Shown here piece by piece: positions 16,760 through 25,694 of a DNA stretch of 64,000 nt (position 1 is the first letter of the stretch; every line of letters starts with the position of its first letter). This DNA comes from Amnibacterium kyonggiense (GTDB lineage: Bacteria > Actinomycetota > Actinomycetes > Actinomycetales > Microbacteriaceae). The translations under genes and the position numbers were made by a program. The notes under the pieces were generated by a model. It was not told the DNA's origin. It worked only from the letters and a program-made list of their open reading frames with translations, and ran no database searches. The stretch spans positions 1,488,001 to 1,552,000 of the forward strand of contig NZ_SOAM01000001.1 of assembly GCF_004364555.1 (NCBI RefSeq), given 5' to 3'.

Positions 16760-16824
16760 CGCCGGGCGCGGCCGCGCCGGAGGGTCGGGCGCCCGCCGCC
16801 CGCACGATGCCGCACCCTGATGCA

Positions 16825-17739
16825 ATGCGGCTGACGGAGGCGGTGGCGGCGCACCGCGCGCACCTCGAGCACGAGCGCGCCTACTCGCCGAACACGATCG
16901 CCGCCTACGGCGCGGACCTCGCCGACCTCGTCCGGTTCGCCGCGGCGCAGGAGCTCGACGACGTGGGCGGCCTCGACCTGGAGCTGCTCCGCGACTGGCT
17001 CTACGAGGGCACGCAGCGGAACCTCGCCCGCGCCACCATCGCTCGCCGAGCGGCCGCGGCCCGCAGCCTCACCTCCTGGCTGCACCGCGGCGGCCGGCTG
17101 CCGACCGATCCCGGCGCGCGGCTCCGCGCCCCGAAGTCGCAGGGCCGGCTCCCGCGCGTCGTCGGCGACGACCAGCTCCGCGGGCTGTTCGCGGGGCTCG
17201 AGGCGAGGGCGGCGGAGGACGACCCGTCGGCGCTCCGCGACCTCGCCCTCATCGAGCTCATCTACGGCTCGGCGCTCCGCGTCTCGGAGGCGTGCGGGGT
17301 GGACGTGGACGACGTCGACCTCGGGACCCTCACCGTCCGCGTCACGGGCAAGGGGGCGAAGGACCGGGTCGTCCCGTTCGGCGTCCCGGCCTCCCGCGCG
17401 ATCACGGCGTACCGCGACCGCGGCCGACCCGTGCTCGAGGAGCGGGGCGGGGGAGCGGCCGGACCGGCGCTGTTCCTCGGCGACCGCGGCGGGCGCATCG
17501 GGCCGCGCAGCGTCCACCGGCTCACCTCGCGCCTCCTCGAGGCGGTGCCGGGCTCGGGCCCGTCGGGTCCGCACGCGTTCCGGCACTCCGCGGCGACGCA
17601 CCTGCTCGACGGCGGCGCGGACCTCCGCGCGGTGCAGGCGATGCTCGGCCACGCGAGCCTCGGGACGACGCAGATCTACACGCACGTCTCGATGGAGCGC
17701 CTCGCCGAGAGCTACAAGCTGGCCCACCCGCGCAGCTGA
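16825..17739 (+). CDS. xerC: Tyrosine recombinase XerC
   Basis: A 304-residue site-specific recombinase. The N-terminal SAM-like DNA-binding part (HLEHERAYSPNTIAAYGADL) precedes the catalytic domain: Arg152 in ALRVSEACG, Lys in VTGKGAKDR, HAFRHSAATH, LGHASLGTTQIY and nucleophile Tyr285. With XerD it resolves chromosome dimers at dif. It sits just upstream of the rpsB region, as XerC does in other Actinobacteria. ATG 16825 is preferred to ATG 16807, because CACCCT (16813-16818) lies six bases before it and the length matches the family. Confidence 0.92.
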   Translation: MRLTEAVAAHRAHLEHERAYSPNTIAAYGADLADLVRFAAAQELDDVGGLDLELLRDWLYEGTQRNLARATIARRAAAARSLTSWLHRGGRLPTDPGARLRAPKSQGRLPRVVGDDQLRGLFAGLEARAAEDDPSALRDLALIELIYGSALRVSEACGVDVDDVDLGTLTVRVTGKGAKDRVVPFGVPASRAITAYRDRGRPVLEERGGGAAGPALFLGDRGGRIGPRSVHRLTSRLLEAVPGSGPSGPHAFRHSAATHLLDGGADLRAVQAMLGHASLGTTQIYTHVSMERLAESYKLAHPRS

Positions 17740-17746
17740 CGCCGCG

Positions 17747-18211
17747 TCACCAGGCGCCGAGCGGGAGCAGGACCGCGCGCCGCGCGCCGCCGAGCCACAG
17801 CAGCGGGGAGACGTAGGCCCAGCCGTCCGCGGTGCGGACCCGGGCGCCGAGGTGGAGCACGCCGGGCGCGTGCGAGCCGCCGGTCGCGACGTGCCCGATC
17901 ACCTCCCCGCGCTCGACCGCGTCGCCGACCCGCACGGCGGGGTCGACCGGCTCCACGGAGGAGCGCACGCCGTCGTGGTCGATCGCCACGACCCCGCGGT
18001 CGACGACCCGCCCCGCGAACGCGACGACCCCGTCGTCGACGGCCCGCACCGGCTCGCCGACCGGCGCCGCCACGTCGATGCCGCGGTGCCCGGCGGCGTA
18101 CGGCGTCGCGGGTGCCTCGAACGCGCGGACGAGGTCGTGCGACGCGGTCGGCCACGACCAGAGCGGCGAGGCCGCGGCGAGGGCCGCGGCGACGAGCAGC
18201 GCGCGGAGCAT
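17747..18211 (-). CDS. Secreted M23-type (LytM) peptidoglycan peptidase
   Basis: A 154-residue protein. Residues 1-15 ([15 protein letters not shown]) form a short signal or anchor helix. A LytM domain follows, with [16 protein letters not shown] supplying the His and Asp zinc ligands. The usual second motif HxH is reduced to VLHLGARV, with a single His. This variant occurs in other actinobacterial M23 proteins, so activity is uncertain. It is divergent from rpsB, the usual place for this gene. CACGAT lies exactly six bases before the ATG on the reverse strand, which fits a leaderless start. It should act in the cell wall. Confidence 0.82.
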   Translation of the reverse strand: MLRALLVAAALAAASPLWSWPTASHDLVRAFEAPATPYAAGHRGIDVAAPVGEPVRAVDDGVVAFAGRVVDRGVVAIDHDGVRSSVEPVDPAVRVGDAVERGEVIGHVATGGSHAPGVLHLGARVRTADGWAYVSPLLWLGGARRAVLLPLGAW

Positions 18212-18311
18212 GTCGCCATCGTGCCGACGCCGTCCCCGCCCCGCGCCGGGACGGCCTGGGGAGGAGCGGTCGTGCTCCTCCAGGCCGGTCGAGGCGGGGG
18301 AGCGGCCCTGG

Positions 18312-18495
18312 TAGACTCCTCGCCGCATCTCGCGCGAGCGGGATGACTTCGCGCGCCCACCAGCGTGAGACCGACCAGCGGTCCCCGGTTCCCCGGGGCG
18401 GTCGGTCCGCAGGGCGCCAGGGCCGGACCGCGAACCCGCGCGTCCGGCGGACAACCGGAACCGCGCCGTCCAGGCGCAGAACAGGAGATGCGGCC
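18312..18495 (+). promoter_or_regulatory. Promoter and long leader of rpsB
   Basis: TAGACT at 18312-18317 is a good -10 element and would start transcription near 18324. About 170 bases of leader follow before the rpsB GTG, with AGGAGA at 18483-18488 as ribosome site. The hairpin GAGGAGC/GCTCCTC at 18261-18280 lies upstream of the -10 element. A long rpsB leader is usual where S2 controls its own synthesis; the fold here was not resolved. Confidence 0.55.
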
Positions 18496-19608
18496 GTGGC
18501 CGTCGTCACCATCCGCCAGCTGCTCGACAGCGGCGTCCACTTCGGGCACCAGACGAGGCGCTGGAACCCGAAGGTCAAGCGCTTCATCCTCACGGAGCGC
18601 TCGGGCATCCACATCATCGACCTGCAGCAGTCGCTGTCGTACATCGACAAGGCCTACGACTTCGTCAAGGAGACGGTCGCCCGCGGCGGCACCGTCCTCT
18701 TCGTCGGCACGAAGAAGCAGGCGCAGGAGGCGATCGCCGAGCAGGCGACGCGCGTCGGCCAGCCCTACGTGAACCAGCGCTGGCTCGGCGGCCTCCTCAC
18801 GAACTTCCAGACGGTGCACAAGCGTCTGAACCGCCTCAAGGAGCTCGACCTCGTCGACTTCGACGACACGACCCGCGGCTACACGAAGAAGGAGCTGCTG
18901 ATCCAGCGTCGCGAGCGCGACAAGCTCGAGAAGACGCTCGGCGGCATCCGGAACCTGTCGAAGACGCCGAGCGCGATCTGGGTCATCGACTCGAAGCGCG
19001 AGCACCTCGCGGTCGACGAGGCGAAGAAGCTCGGCATCCCGGTCATCGGCATCCTCGACACGAACGCCGACCCCGACGAGCTCGCCTACCCGATCCCGGG
19101 CAACGACGACGCGATCCGCTCCGTCGCCCTGCTCACGCGGATCATCGCGGACGCCGCGGCCGAGGGGCTCATCCAGCGCCACCAGGGCACCAGCGAGGCC
19201 GAGGCCGAGCCGCTCGCGGCGTGGGAGCAGGAGCTCCTCCAGGCGACGGAGAACCCGGAGGCCCTGTCGCTCCAGGTCGAGCAGGTCGACGACCGCGTCT
19301 CCGGCCAGACCGCGGACACGCAGGACCGCATCGACACCGTCGTCGCGGACCAGGCCGACGCGAGCGCCGGCGTGACCGCCGCCACGACCGAGGTCGCCCC
19401 GAGCGAGCCGGTCGAGGAGAACGACGCGGACGCGCAGGCCGATGCCGACCTGCAGTCCGAGGCCGTCGAGGGCCTCGTGCCGCAGCACGCACCGGAGACC
19501 GAGGAGCAGGTCGAGGCCGAGGAGCTCGCGAAGTCGACGCCGGCCCAGCGCCGCCCCAAGAAGGTCACCGACCCGGCCGCGACCGAGGACCCCGAGCCCT
19601 CCGCCTGA
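18496..19608 (+). CDS. rpsB: 30S ribosomal protein S2
   Basis: A 370-residue protein. The S2 core (about residues 1-230) has [35 protein letters not shown] and [19 protein letters not shown]. The remaining about 140 residues form a long acidic, Ala/Glu/Asp-rich extension, poorly ordered by composition; most bacterial S2 proteins stop near 240-260. The GTG start follows AGGAGA. It is the first gene of rpsB–tsf. Confidence 0.96.
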   Translation: MAVVTIRQLLDSGVHFGHQTRRWNPKVKRFILTERSGIHIIDLQQSLSYIDKAYDFVKETVARGGTVLFVGTKKQAQEAIAEQATRVGQPYVNQRWLGGLLTNFQTVHKRLNRLKELDLVDFDDTTRGYTKKELLIQRRERDKLEKTLGGIRNLSKTPSAIWVIDSKREHLAVDEAKKLGIPVIGILDTNADPDELAYPIPGNDDAIRSVALLTRIIADAAAEGLIQRHQGTSEAEAEPLAAWEQELLQATENPEALSLQVEQVDDRVSGQTADTQDRIDTVVADQADASAGVTAATTEVAPSEPVEENDADAQADADLQSEAVEGLVPQHAPETEEQVEAEELAKSTPAQRRPKKVTDPAATEDPEPSA

Positions 19609-19707
19609 GCCCGATCCACCCCAGCCGGCGGCCGTCCAGCAGCGAGTCCTCTCGCGCCGGGCGGCCGACGGCCGTTCGAGAACCGAACCCATCGAAAGGA
19701 GTCAGCC

Positions 19708-20535
19708 ATGGCCGCATTCACCGCCGCTGACGTGAAGACCCTGCGTGACCGCCTCGGCGCGGGCATGCTCGACAGCAAGAACGCGCTCGTCGAGGCCGAG
19801 GGCGACATCGAGAAGGCCATCGAGATCCTCCGGGTCAAGGGCCTGAAGGGCGTCGAGAAGCGCTCCGGCCGCGCGACCACCGCCGGTCTCGTGACCGCGG
19901 TCGCTGAGAACGGCGTCGCCACCCTCATCGAGCTCGCGAGCGAGACCGACTTCGTCGCGAAGAACGACCGCTTCACGTCGCTCGCGGCCGAGGTGCTCGG
20001 CGCGGTCGCCGCCGCCGGTGCGACGGACGTCGCCTCCGGCAACGCCGCCACCCTGAACTGCAAGACGGTCGAGGCCTACATCAACGACGAGGCCGCTCTC
20101 CTCGGCGAGAAGGTCGAGCTCCGTCAGGTGCGCCAGGTGACCGGCGAGGACTTCGCCATCTACCTGCACAGGACGAGCAAGGACCTGCCGCCCCAGGTCG
20201 GCGTCGTGCTCGGCTACTCCGGCACCGACGCGGAGACCGCCCGTTCGGTCGCGCAGCACATCGCGGTCTACGACCCGAAGTACGCCACCCGCGAGGACGT
20301 CCCCGCGGAGACCGTCGAGCACGAGCGCGCAGTCCTCACGGAGACGACCCGCAACGAGGGCAAGCCGGAGGCGGCCCTGCCGAAGATCGTCGAGGGGAAG
20401 CTCACCGGCTTCTTCAAGGAGGTCGTCCTGGTCGACCAGCCCTACGCGCGCGACAGCAAGGTCGCGACCGGCAAGGTCCTGAAGGACGCCGGGCTCGAGG
20501 TCTCGGGCTTCGCCCGGATCAAGGTCGGCGCGTAG
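19708..20535 (+). CDS. tsf: Elongation factor Ts
   Basis: A 275-residue nucleotide exchange factor for EF-Tu. It has the N-terminal UBA-like helix set (VKTLRDRLGAGMLDSKNAL, where most families have TGAGMMD) and the core TDFVAKNDRF. A strong AAAGGAG precedes the ATG. It lies 99 bases after rpsB and ends in a clear hairpin terminator. The usual next gene, pyrH, is separated from it here by one extra gene. Confidence 0.96.
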   Translation: MAAFTAADVKTLRDRLGAGMLDSKNALVEAEGDIEKAIEILRVKGLKGVEKRSGRATTAGLVTAVAENGVATLIELASETDFVAKNDRFTSLAAEVLGAVAAAGATDVASGNAATLNCKTVEAYINDEAALLGEKVELRQVRQVTGEDFAIYLHRTSKDLPPQVGVVLGYSGTDAETARSVAQHIAVYDPKYATREDVPAETVEHERAVLTETTRNEGKPEAALPKIVEGKLTGFFKEVVLVDQPYARDSKVATGKVLKDAGLEVSGFARIKVGA

Positions 20536-20551
20536 TCCGGATCCGATCGCA

Positions 20552-20586
20552 CGAGATGCCCCGCGGCGCCGCCGCGGGGCATCTCG
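20552..20586 (+). terminator. Hairpin terminator after tsf
   Basis: CGAGATGCCCCGCGGC (20552-20567) pairs perfectly with 20571-20586 around a GCC loop, 16 bases after the tsf stop. There is no T tract. It should end the rpsB–tsf transcript before the Tat-exported protein gene, which has its own -10 element at 20629. Confidence 0.8.
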
Positions 20587-20666
20587 CGTCTCCGGGCGCG
20601 TGACCGGAGGGACGCGGGACCGGTCGGCTAGCGTCGCTGATCCACGCGGACGGAATCCGGGGGAGC

Positions 20667-21749
20667 ATGGTGGAGCTGACGCGGCGCACCCTGCTCGCCG
20701 GTGGAGCGGTCGCCCTCGGGACGACCGCCGCGGCCGCCGCCGTGCTCGTGCCGCGCGCCTTCCCGGCCCGCGCCGAACCCACCGCGGCGCCCGTCGCATC
20801 GCCGACCGCGCCTGCGCGGACGCCGGTGCCGCACGCGCCGGTCGCGCGCCTCGGTGAGCCGGTGCTGCTCGCCTCCCTCGCGCCGCGCACGTCCGGCGCG
20901 GTGATGCAGCAGGTGGAGCGCGTCGCGACCGGCGAGCTCTTCATGACGCAGTCCCGCGACGGCGGGGGACCCGGGCTGTACACGACCGTGGTCTCGCGCA
21001 GCGCGCCGACCCCGGATGCGTCCGGCCTGCACCCGGAGCTCGACGCGATGACCGTCCTCGACGGCGGCCACGGGCTCGGCCTCCACGTGGACCTGCGCCC
21101 CGGCGGCTACGACGTCTGGATGAGCCTGCAGGGCCCCGTGTCGCAGGGCGACCCGAACGGCGGCCGGCTGGCGCGGTTCGCCTACACGCCGGGTGTGTAC
21201 GCAATCGAGCAGATCCCGGGCGGCGTCACGTGGCTGCCGCAGTTCCCGAACCGCTTCGGGCGGCCGCAGGAGTCGATCTGCACCTTCGACGCCGATCGCG
21301 GTGTCCTCGTGGAGCGGATGTACGACTTCGCGACGAACACGGACGAGCAGTACACCCTCCGCAGCGTCGACGACCTCGTCCGGGGCGTCGACCGCCCGCT
21401 CGGCCGCATGACGGTCCCGGTGAACCCGCCCACGATGCAGGGATTCGCGACGGTGGACGGCAGCCTGTTCCGCTGGGCGGGCGTCTCGAACGGGGCGTCC
21501 GGTGCGCCCGTCCCCGGCGACCCGATGGTGCTCGAGCAGTTCGACTGGGCCACGGGCGACCGGATCGGGTACACGCCGTTCCCGACGCTCGGGCAGGACG
21601 CGAGCGGCACGTGGCGGGACGGCGCCTACGAGCCGGAGGGCTGCTCGGTGCTCCGGGAGCCGGACGGCAGCGTCTCGCTCCTGGTCGGGGTGGCGGTCGG
21701 CGTGTACGGCGACCACGGCTGGCTCGTCTACCGGCTGCCGCTGACCTGA
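20667..21749 (+). CDS. Tat-exported beta-propeller-like protein (P68 RBP/TagC-like)
   Basis: A 360-residue protein. It begins with a twin-arginine signal (LTRRTLLAGGAVALG, then a hydrophobic Ala-rich stretch to about residue 35) and an Ala/Pro/Thr linker. The body has repeats with LARFAY, TFDADRG and LRSVDDL-type strands. This resembles the beta-propeller proteins named TagC-like or phage receptor-binding-like in Streptomyces; the match is by pattern and function is unknown. TAGCGT (20629-20634) and GGGGGAG before the ATG give it its own promoter and ribosome site. It interrupts the usual tsf–pyrH adjacency, and the tsf terminator isolates it. Confidence 0.65.
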   Translation: MVELTRRTLLAGGAVALGTTAAAAAVLVPRAFPARAEPTAAPVASPTAPARTPVPHAPVARLGEPVLLASLAPRTSGAVMQQVERVATGELFMTQSRDGGGPGLYTTVVSRSAPTPDASGLHPELDAMTVLDGGHGLGLHVDLRPGGYDVWMSLQGPVSQGDPNGGRLARFAYTPGVYAIEQIPGGVTWLPQFPNRFGRPQESICTFDADRGVLVERMYDFATNTDEQYTLRSVDDLVRGVDRPLGRMTVPVNPPTMQGFATVDGSLFRWAGVSNGASGAPVPGDPMVLEQFDWATGDRIGYTPFPTLGQDASGTWRDGAYEPEGCSVLREPDGSVSLLVGVAVGVYGDHGWLVYRLPLT

Positions 21750-21812
21750 GCGACCCCCCGGTCCGGGCGCCGAGCACGTCCGCTAGCCTCGTCCGGACCG
21801 AAGGGGGAGCGG

Positions 21813-22511
21813 ATGCGCCGCGTCGTACTCAAGCTGTCGGGCGAGGCGCTCGGGGGCGGCACCTTCGGTGTCGCACCGGACGTCGTGAAGTCCATCGCCC
21901 AGCAGATCGCCGCCGCGGCGGAGGAGGCGCAGGTCGCGGTCGTCGTCGGCGGTGGTAACTTCTTCCGCGGTGCGGAGCTCAGCCAAGCGGGCATGGACCG
22001 CACGCGTGCCGACTACATGGGCATGCTCGGCACGGTCATGAACGCGCTCGCGCTGCAGGACTTCCTGGAGCAGACCGGCGTGCAGACCCGGGTGCAGTCG
22101 GCCATCTCGATGACGCAGGTCGCGGAGCCGTACATCCCGCGGCGCGCGATCCGGCACCTCGAGAAGGGGCGGATCGTCATCTTCGGCGCCGGCGCGGGCC
22201 TTCCGTTCTTCTCGACGGACACGGTCGCCGCGCAGCGCGCGCTCGAGATCCACGCGGACGAGGTGCTCGTGGCGAAGAACGGCGTCGACGGCGTCTACTC
22301 CGCCGACCCCCGCACCGACCCGTCCGCGGTGAAGCTCGACCGGGTCACGTACGCCGACGCCCTCCGGCAGGGGCTCAAGGTCGTCGACTCGACGGCCTTC
22401 AGCCTCTGCATGGACAACGGCATGGCGATGCGCGTGTTCGGCATCGAGGGCGACGACTCGATCGGCGCCGCGATCCGAGGTGCGGACGTCGGCACGGTCG
22501 TCACAGCCTGA
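21813..22511 (+). CDS. pyrH: UMP kinase
   Basis: A 232-residue amino-acid-kinase-fold enzyme that phosphorylates UMP to UDP. Visible motifs are [42 protein letters not shown] and [15 protein letters not shown] (21784-21789) and GGGGGAG (21803-21809) show a separate promoter and ribosome site. The frr gene follows after 42 bases. Confidence 0.96.
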   Translation: MRRVVLKLSGEALGGGTFGVAPDVVKSIAQQIAAAAEEAQVAVVVGGGNFFRGAELSQAGMDRTRADYMGMLGTVMNALALQDFLEQTGVQTRVQSAISMTQVAEPYIPRRAIRHLEKGRIVIFGAGAGLPFFSTDTVAAQRALEIHADEVLVAKNGVDGVYSADPRTDPSAVKLDRVTYADALRQGLKVVDSTAFSLCMDNGMAMRVFGIEGDDSIGAAIRGADVGTVVTA

Positions 22512-22553
22512 CCCCGGTAAACTTCCCAGGTTCGACAACGAGAGGGGTCGCCG

Positions 22554-23108
22554 GTGATCGCCGACGTGCTGCAGGAAGCGGGCGACCGCATGGCCAAGGC
22601 GGTCGAGGTGGCGAAAGACGACTTCGGCACCGTCCGGACCGGCCGCGCCAACCCCGCGCTGTTCACCCGCATCCCGGTCGACTACTACGGGACGCCGACG
22701 CCGCTCGGCCAGCTCGCGAGCGTGCAGGCGCCCGAGGCGCGCATGATCGTCGTGACGCCGTACGACAAGACGGCGCTGAAGGAGATCGAGAAGGCCATCG
22801 CGACGGCCCCGAACCTCGGTGCGACGCCCTCGAACGACGGGTCGATCGTCCGCGTCGTGATCCCCGAGCTCACCCAGGACCGCCGCAAGGAGTTCGTGAA
22901 GATCGTCCGCGAGAAGGGCGAGCACGCGAAGGTCGCGGTGCGGAACATCCGCCGCAGCGGCAAGGACGACCTCGACGCGCTGACCGGCGAGGTCGGCGAC
23001 GACGAGATCGCCCGCGCCGAGAAGGAGCTCGACGCGCTGACGAAGCGCCACGTCGACCAGATCGACGAGGCGCTGAAGCGCAAAGAGGCCGAGCTGCTCG
23101 AGGTCTGA
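22554..23108 (+). CDS. frr: Ribosome recycling factor
   Basis: A 184-residue protein of normal length, with [35 protein letters not shown] and [11 protein letters not shown]. It splits post-termination ribosomes together with EF-G. TAAACT at 22518-22523 is a good -10 element, and GAGAGGGG precedes the GTG, so it has its own promoter besides read-through from pyrH. cdsA begins three bases after its stop. Confidence 0.96.
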   Translation: MIADVLQEAGDRMAKAVEVAKDDFGTVRTGRANPALFTRIPVDYYGTPTPLGQLASVQAPEARMIVVTPYDKTALKEIEKAIATAPNLGATPSNDGSIVRVVIPELTQDRRKEFVKIVREKGEHAKVAVRNIRRSGKDDLDALTGEVGDDEIARAEKELDALTKRHVDQIDEALKRKEAELLEV

Positions 23109-23111
23109 GAC

Positions 23112-24134
23112 GTGTCGGAGGGGGGACCGGGCGACGCGCGTCCTCGGCGACCCCGGAACACGGCCGAGCTGCAGGACCAGATCCGCTCGACGCGGGGCGA
23201 CATCCGGGACCAGGTGCGGCACACCCGCGCCCAGTTCGACGAGGCGAACGCGCGGCTGACCGCGCGCTCCGGCAGGAACCTCGTCGGCGCGGTCGGCCTC
23301 GGCGTGGGTCTCGGCGCCCTCCTGATCGTCAGCCTCGTCATCTGGAAGCCGCTGTTCGTCCTCCTCGCGATGGCGCTCGTCGGCTTCGGCACCTCGGAGC
23401 TCGCCGTCGCCGTGCGCACGGCGGGCATCCGCGTGCCGAGGGTCGGCGCCGCGATCGGCGGCGTGCTCGCCATCCCGGCGACGTACGTCTCGGTGCTGCC
23501 CGCGGCCGATCAGACGGGGCGCCTCCATTCGCTGCCCGTCCCGCTGGTGCCGGGCGGCTGGCTGGCAGCGATCGTGTTCGCCGTCGCCTTCGCCGTGGTG
23601 TGGCGGCTCGTGGAGCAGCTCGTGTCGCCGGTGCCCGGCCGGGCGCTCGGGCGGGACGTCCTCGTCACGACCTTCGTCCAGCTGTACGTGGCGGGCCTCG
23701 GCAGCACCGCGGTCGTGCTGCTGTCGCAGCAGGACGGCCAGTGGTGGACGCTGTCGTTCGTGGCCGTCGTCGTGGCGAGCGACATCTTCGCCTACGTGGC
23801 CGGCCTGCGGTTCGGGCGGCACCCGATGGCCCCGCGCATCAGCCCGAAGAAGACGTGGGAGGGCTTCGCCGGCGCCGCGGTCGCGACCGTCGTCCTGGCG
23901 ACCGCGCTGACCCCGTGGCTGCTCGACCGACCGCTCTGGTTCGGTCCGGTGTTCGGCGCCCTGATCCTCGTCACGGGGACGCTCGGCGACCTCGGCGAGT
24001 CGATGATCAAGCGCGACATCGGCGTGAAGGACATGTCCTCCTGGCTGCCCGGTCACGGCGGCATCCTCGACCGGCTGGATTCGATCCTTCCTTCCGCGGC
24101 TGCGGCGCTGCTGCTCTTCTTCGCGACCTCCTGA
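23112..24134 (+). CDS. cdsA: Phosphatidate cytidylyltransferase
   Basis: A 340-residue integral membrane enzyme that makes CDP-diacylglycerol from CTP and phosphatidate. The first about 55 residues are a hydrophilic, charged N-terminal extension. About eight membrane helices follow. The family signature is ISPKKTWEGFAG, with GDLGESMIKRD and VKDMSSWLPGHGGILDRLDS near the end. The GTG start and the short gap to frr support co-transcription, the usual pyrH–frr–cdsA order. Confidence 0.94.
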   Translation: MSEGGPGDARPRRPRNTAELQDQIRSTRGDIRDQVRHTRAQFDEANARLTARSGRNLVGAVGLGVGLGALLIVSLVIWKPLFVLLAMALVGFGTSELAVAVRTAGIRVPRVGAAIGGVLAIPATYVSVLPAADQTGRLHSLPVPLVPGGWLAAIVFAVAFAVVWRLVEQLVSPVPGRALGRDVLVTTFVQLYVAGLGSTAVVLLSQQDGQWWTLSFVAVVVASDIFAYVAGLRFGRHPMAPRISPKKTWEGFAGAAVATVVLATALTPWLLDRPLWFGPVFGALILVTGTLGDLGESMIKRDIGVKDMSSWLPGHGGILDRLDSILPSAAAALLLFFATS

Positions 24135-24150
24135 GTGCATCATGGCGGGC

Positions 24151-24693
24151 ATGCCGTCGACCTTCCCGCGTGAACGCAATCGCCGACTCGGCTACGACCC
24201 GCAGGAGGTCGACCACTTCATCGCGGTCGCGCGCGCGGAGTTCGACCGGCGCGACGGGCAGCTGCGCTCCTCGCACATCCGGCAGACCGCGTTCACGATG
24301 CGGCGCGGCGGCTACGCGACGGCGGCCGTGGACGCCGCGCTCGAGCGGCTCGAGGACGCGTTCGCGGTGCGGGAGCGGGAGACCGCGGTGCGCACCGGCG
24401 GCGAGCGCGCGTACTACGCGAGCACCCGCCAGCTCGCGAAGGAGATCATCGGCCGCCTGGAGCGGCCCGACGGCAAGCGCTTCGACCGTGTCGGCTTCTC
24501 GCGCATCGGCTACTCGGTGACCGATGTCGACGGGTTCGCCCGGGAGGCGCGCGCCTACTTCGAGGACGGCTCGCACGTGCCCGTCGAGCGGGTGCGCGGC
24601 ATCGCGTTCCGGCCGAAGCGGGGCGGCTACAACGAGGCGCAGGTCGACCTCCTCATCGACGGGCTCGTCGAGACGATGCTCGCCGTGCGGTGA
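24151..24693 (+). CDS. DivIVA-motif protein with duplicated unit
   Basis: A 180-residue soluble protein built of two similar units. Unit one has GYDPQEVDHFIAVARAEF then RRGGYATAAVDAALERL. Unit two has GYSVTDVDGFAREARAYF then KRGGYNEAQVDLLIDGL. Each pair resembles the N-terminal DivIVA segment (GY…VD.fl) that binds curved membrane, but the long coiled coil of true DivIVA/Wag31 is missing. ATG 24151 is preferred to ATG 24142, because CATCAT ends seven bases before it and similar proteins begin with TFPR. It follows cdsA by 16 bases. A role in division or polar growth is inference. Confidence 0.78.
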   Translation: MPSTFPRERNRRLGYDPQEVDHFIAVARAEFDRRDGQLRSSHIRQTAFTMRRGGYATAAVDAALERLEDAFAVRERETAVRTGGERAYYASTRQLAKEIIGRLERPDGKRFDRVGFSRIGYSVTDVDGFAREARAYFEDGSHVPVERVRGIAFRPKRGGYNEAQVDLLIDGLVETMLAVR

Positions 24694-24748
24694 GGCGCGC
24701 GGCAGCGCTCCGAGCGGGACGACCGCCCTCGGGTAGGGTTACCGGATC

Positions 24749-25411
24749 GTGACACGGCTCCTCTCTGACGTCGCCCCGACGGCACCGGCCCCGCTGCCCG
24801 TGCGACCCCGGTCCCGCGGCCGGTTCGTGCTGGGGCTCTTCGCGATCCTCGCGAGCGCCGGGATCGCCCTCGTCACGGTCACCGACCCGTACGCCGGCGC
24901 GACGGCAGCGCCGTTCTACCAGCAGCCCGTGCTCGTCAAGGCGACGGGCGTGCAGCGCTACAAGATCGCCGGCGGCTACGTCGACATCGACATCAGCCGG
25001 GACGGCTACAAGGTCGTCGACGCGCCGGCACCGGCGCCCGCGCCGAAGACGGCGGCCGGCGGCGCCGCCGCAGCGTCCGCGTCCGCATCGGCCGCGAGCT
25101 ACACGACGCCGGTCGGCACGGCGCAGACCTATGCCGCGAAGGCGGTGGCGTCGCGCGGGTGGGCGCCGAGCGAGTTCAGCTGCCTCGTGAACCTCTGGAA
25201 CCGCGAGTCGGGGTGGAACACGCACGCCGCGAACCCGAGCGGTGCGTACGGCATCCCGCAGGCCCTGCCCGGGAGCAAGATGGCCACGGCCGGTCCCGAC
25301 TGGCAGAACAGCTACCAGACGCAGATCAACTGGGGGCTCGGCTACATCGCGGGCTCCTACGGCAGCCCCTGCGGCGCCTGGGCGCACTCGAACGCCTACA
25401 ACTGGTACTGA
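24749..25411 (+). CDS. Secreted transglycosylase-like (SLT/lysozyme-fold) protein
   Basis: A 220-residue protein. One N-terminal helix (about residues 26-47) serves as signal or anchor. A linker rich in Ala, Pro and Ser (about 92-120) precedes the C-terminal domain: FSCLVNLWNRESGWNTHAA carries the catalytic Glu of the lysozyme-like fold, and PSGAYGIPQALPGSKM is the substrate loop seen in actinobacterial aggregation-promoting and resuscitation-type proteins. It should cut peptidoglycan outside the cell. TAGGGT (24734-24739) lies nine bases before the GTG. Confidence 0.83.
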   Translation: MTRLLSDVAPTAPAPLPVRPRSRGRFVLGLFAILASAGIALVTVTDPYAGATAAPFYQQPVLVKATGVQRYKIAGGYVDIDISRDGYKVVDAPAPAPAPKTAAGGAAAASASASAASYTTPVGTAQTYAAKAVASRGWAPSEFSCLVNLWNRESGWNTHAANPSGAYGIPQALPGSKMATAGPDWQNSYQTQINWGLGYIAGSYGSPCGAWAHSNAYNWY

Positions 25412-25418
25412 TCCGGCC

Positions 25419-25694
25419 GTGCCCCGTCGGAACCGTGACCGCGGCGGTGACGAGCCGCCGCCACTCCGCCTCGGCGGCGGCGCGCGTCTGGAGATGCGCG
25501 GCGGCCGCGAATGGCACGTCCAGCCCATCTCCGCGGCGCAGGCGCTGAAGCCCTACCGCTGCCCCGGCTGCGGCGGCGTCGTGGACGAGGGCGTGGCCCA
25601 CGTCGTCGTCTGGCGCGCGGACGGCGTGCTCGGCGACCAGGCCGACCTCGAGGCGCGGCGGCACTGGCACGCCGCCTGCTGGCGGGTCGCATGA
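25419..25694 (+). CDS. Small zinc-ribbon protein of unknown function
   Basis: A 91-residue protein with a basic, Arg/Gly-rich N-terminus and a metal site CPGCGG … HWHAACW (two Cys followed by His and Cys). Close relatives in Actinobacteria are often labelled ATP/GTP-binding protein, although no nucleotide-binding motif is visible here. The GTG at 25419 starts seven bases after the transglycosylase stop. Its end overlaps the hydrolase ATG (ATGA), so it is translated as a unit with that gene. Confidence 0.72.
   Translation: MPRRNRDRGGDEPPPLRLGGGARLEMRGGREWHVQPISAAQALKPYRCPGCGGVVDEGVAHVVVWRADGVLGDQADLEARRHWHAACWRVA

Noticed and set aside
18261-18280. GAGGAGC/GCTCCTC hairpin upstream of rpsB as a terminator
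   Set aside because: It lies between two divergent genes and upstream of the rpsB -10 element, so no known transcript would end there; it is short enough to be chance in GC-rich DNA.
24385-24410. GGTGCGCAC inside the DivIVA-motif gene as a fourth repeat copy
   Set aside because: The core occurs without the CCGCTGC arms and is ordinary coding sequence for VRTGG in a conserved protein.
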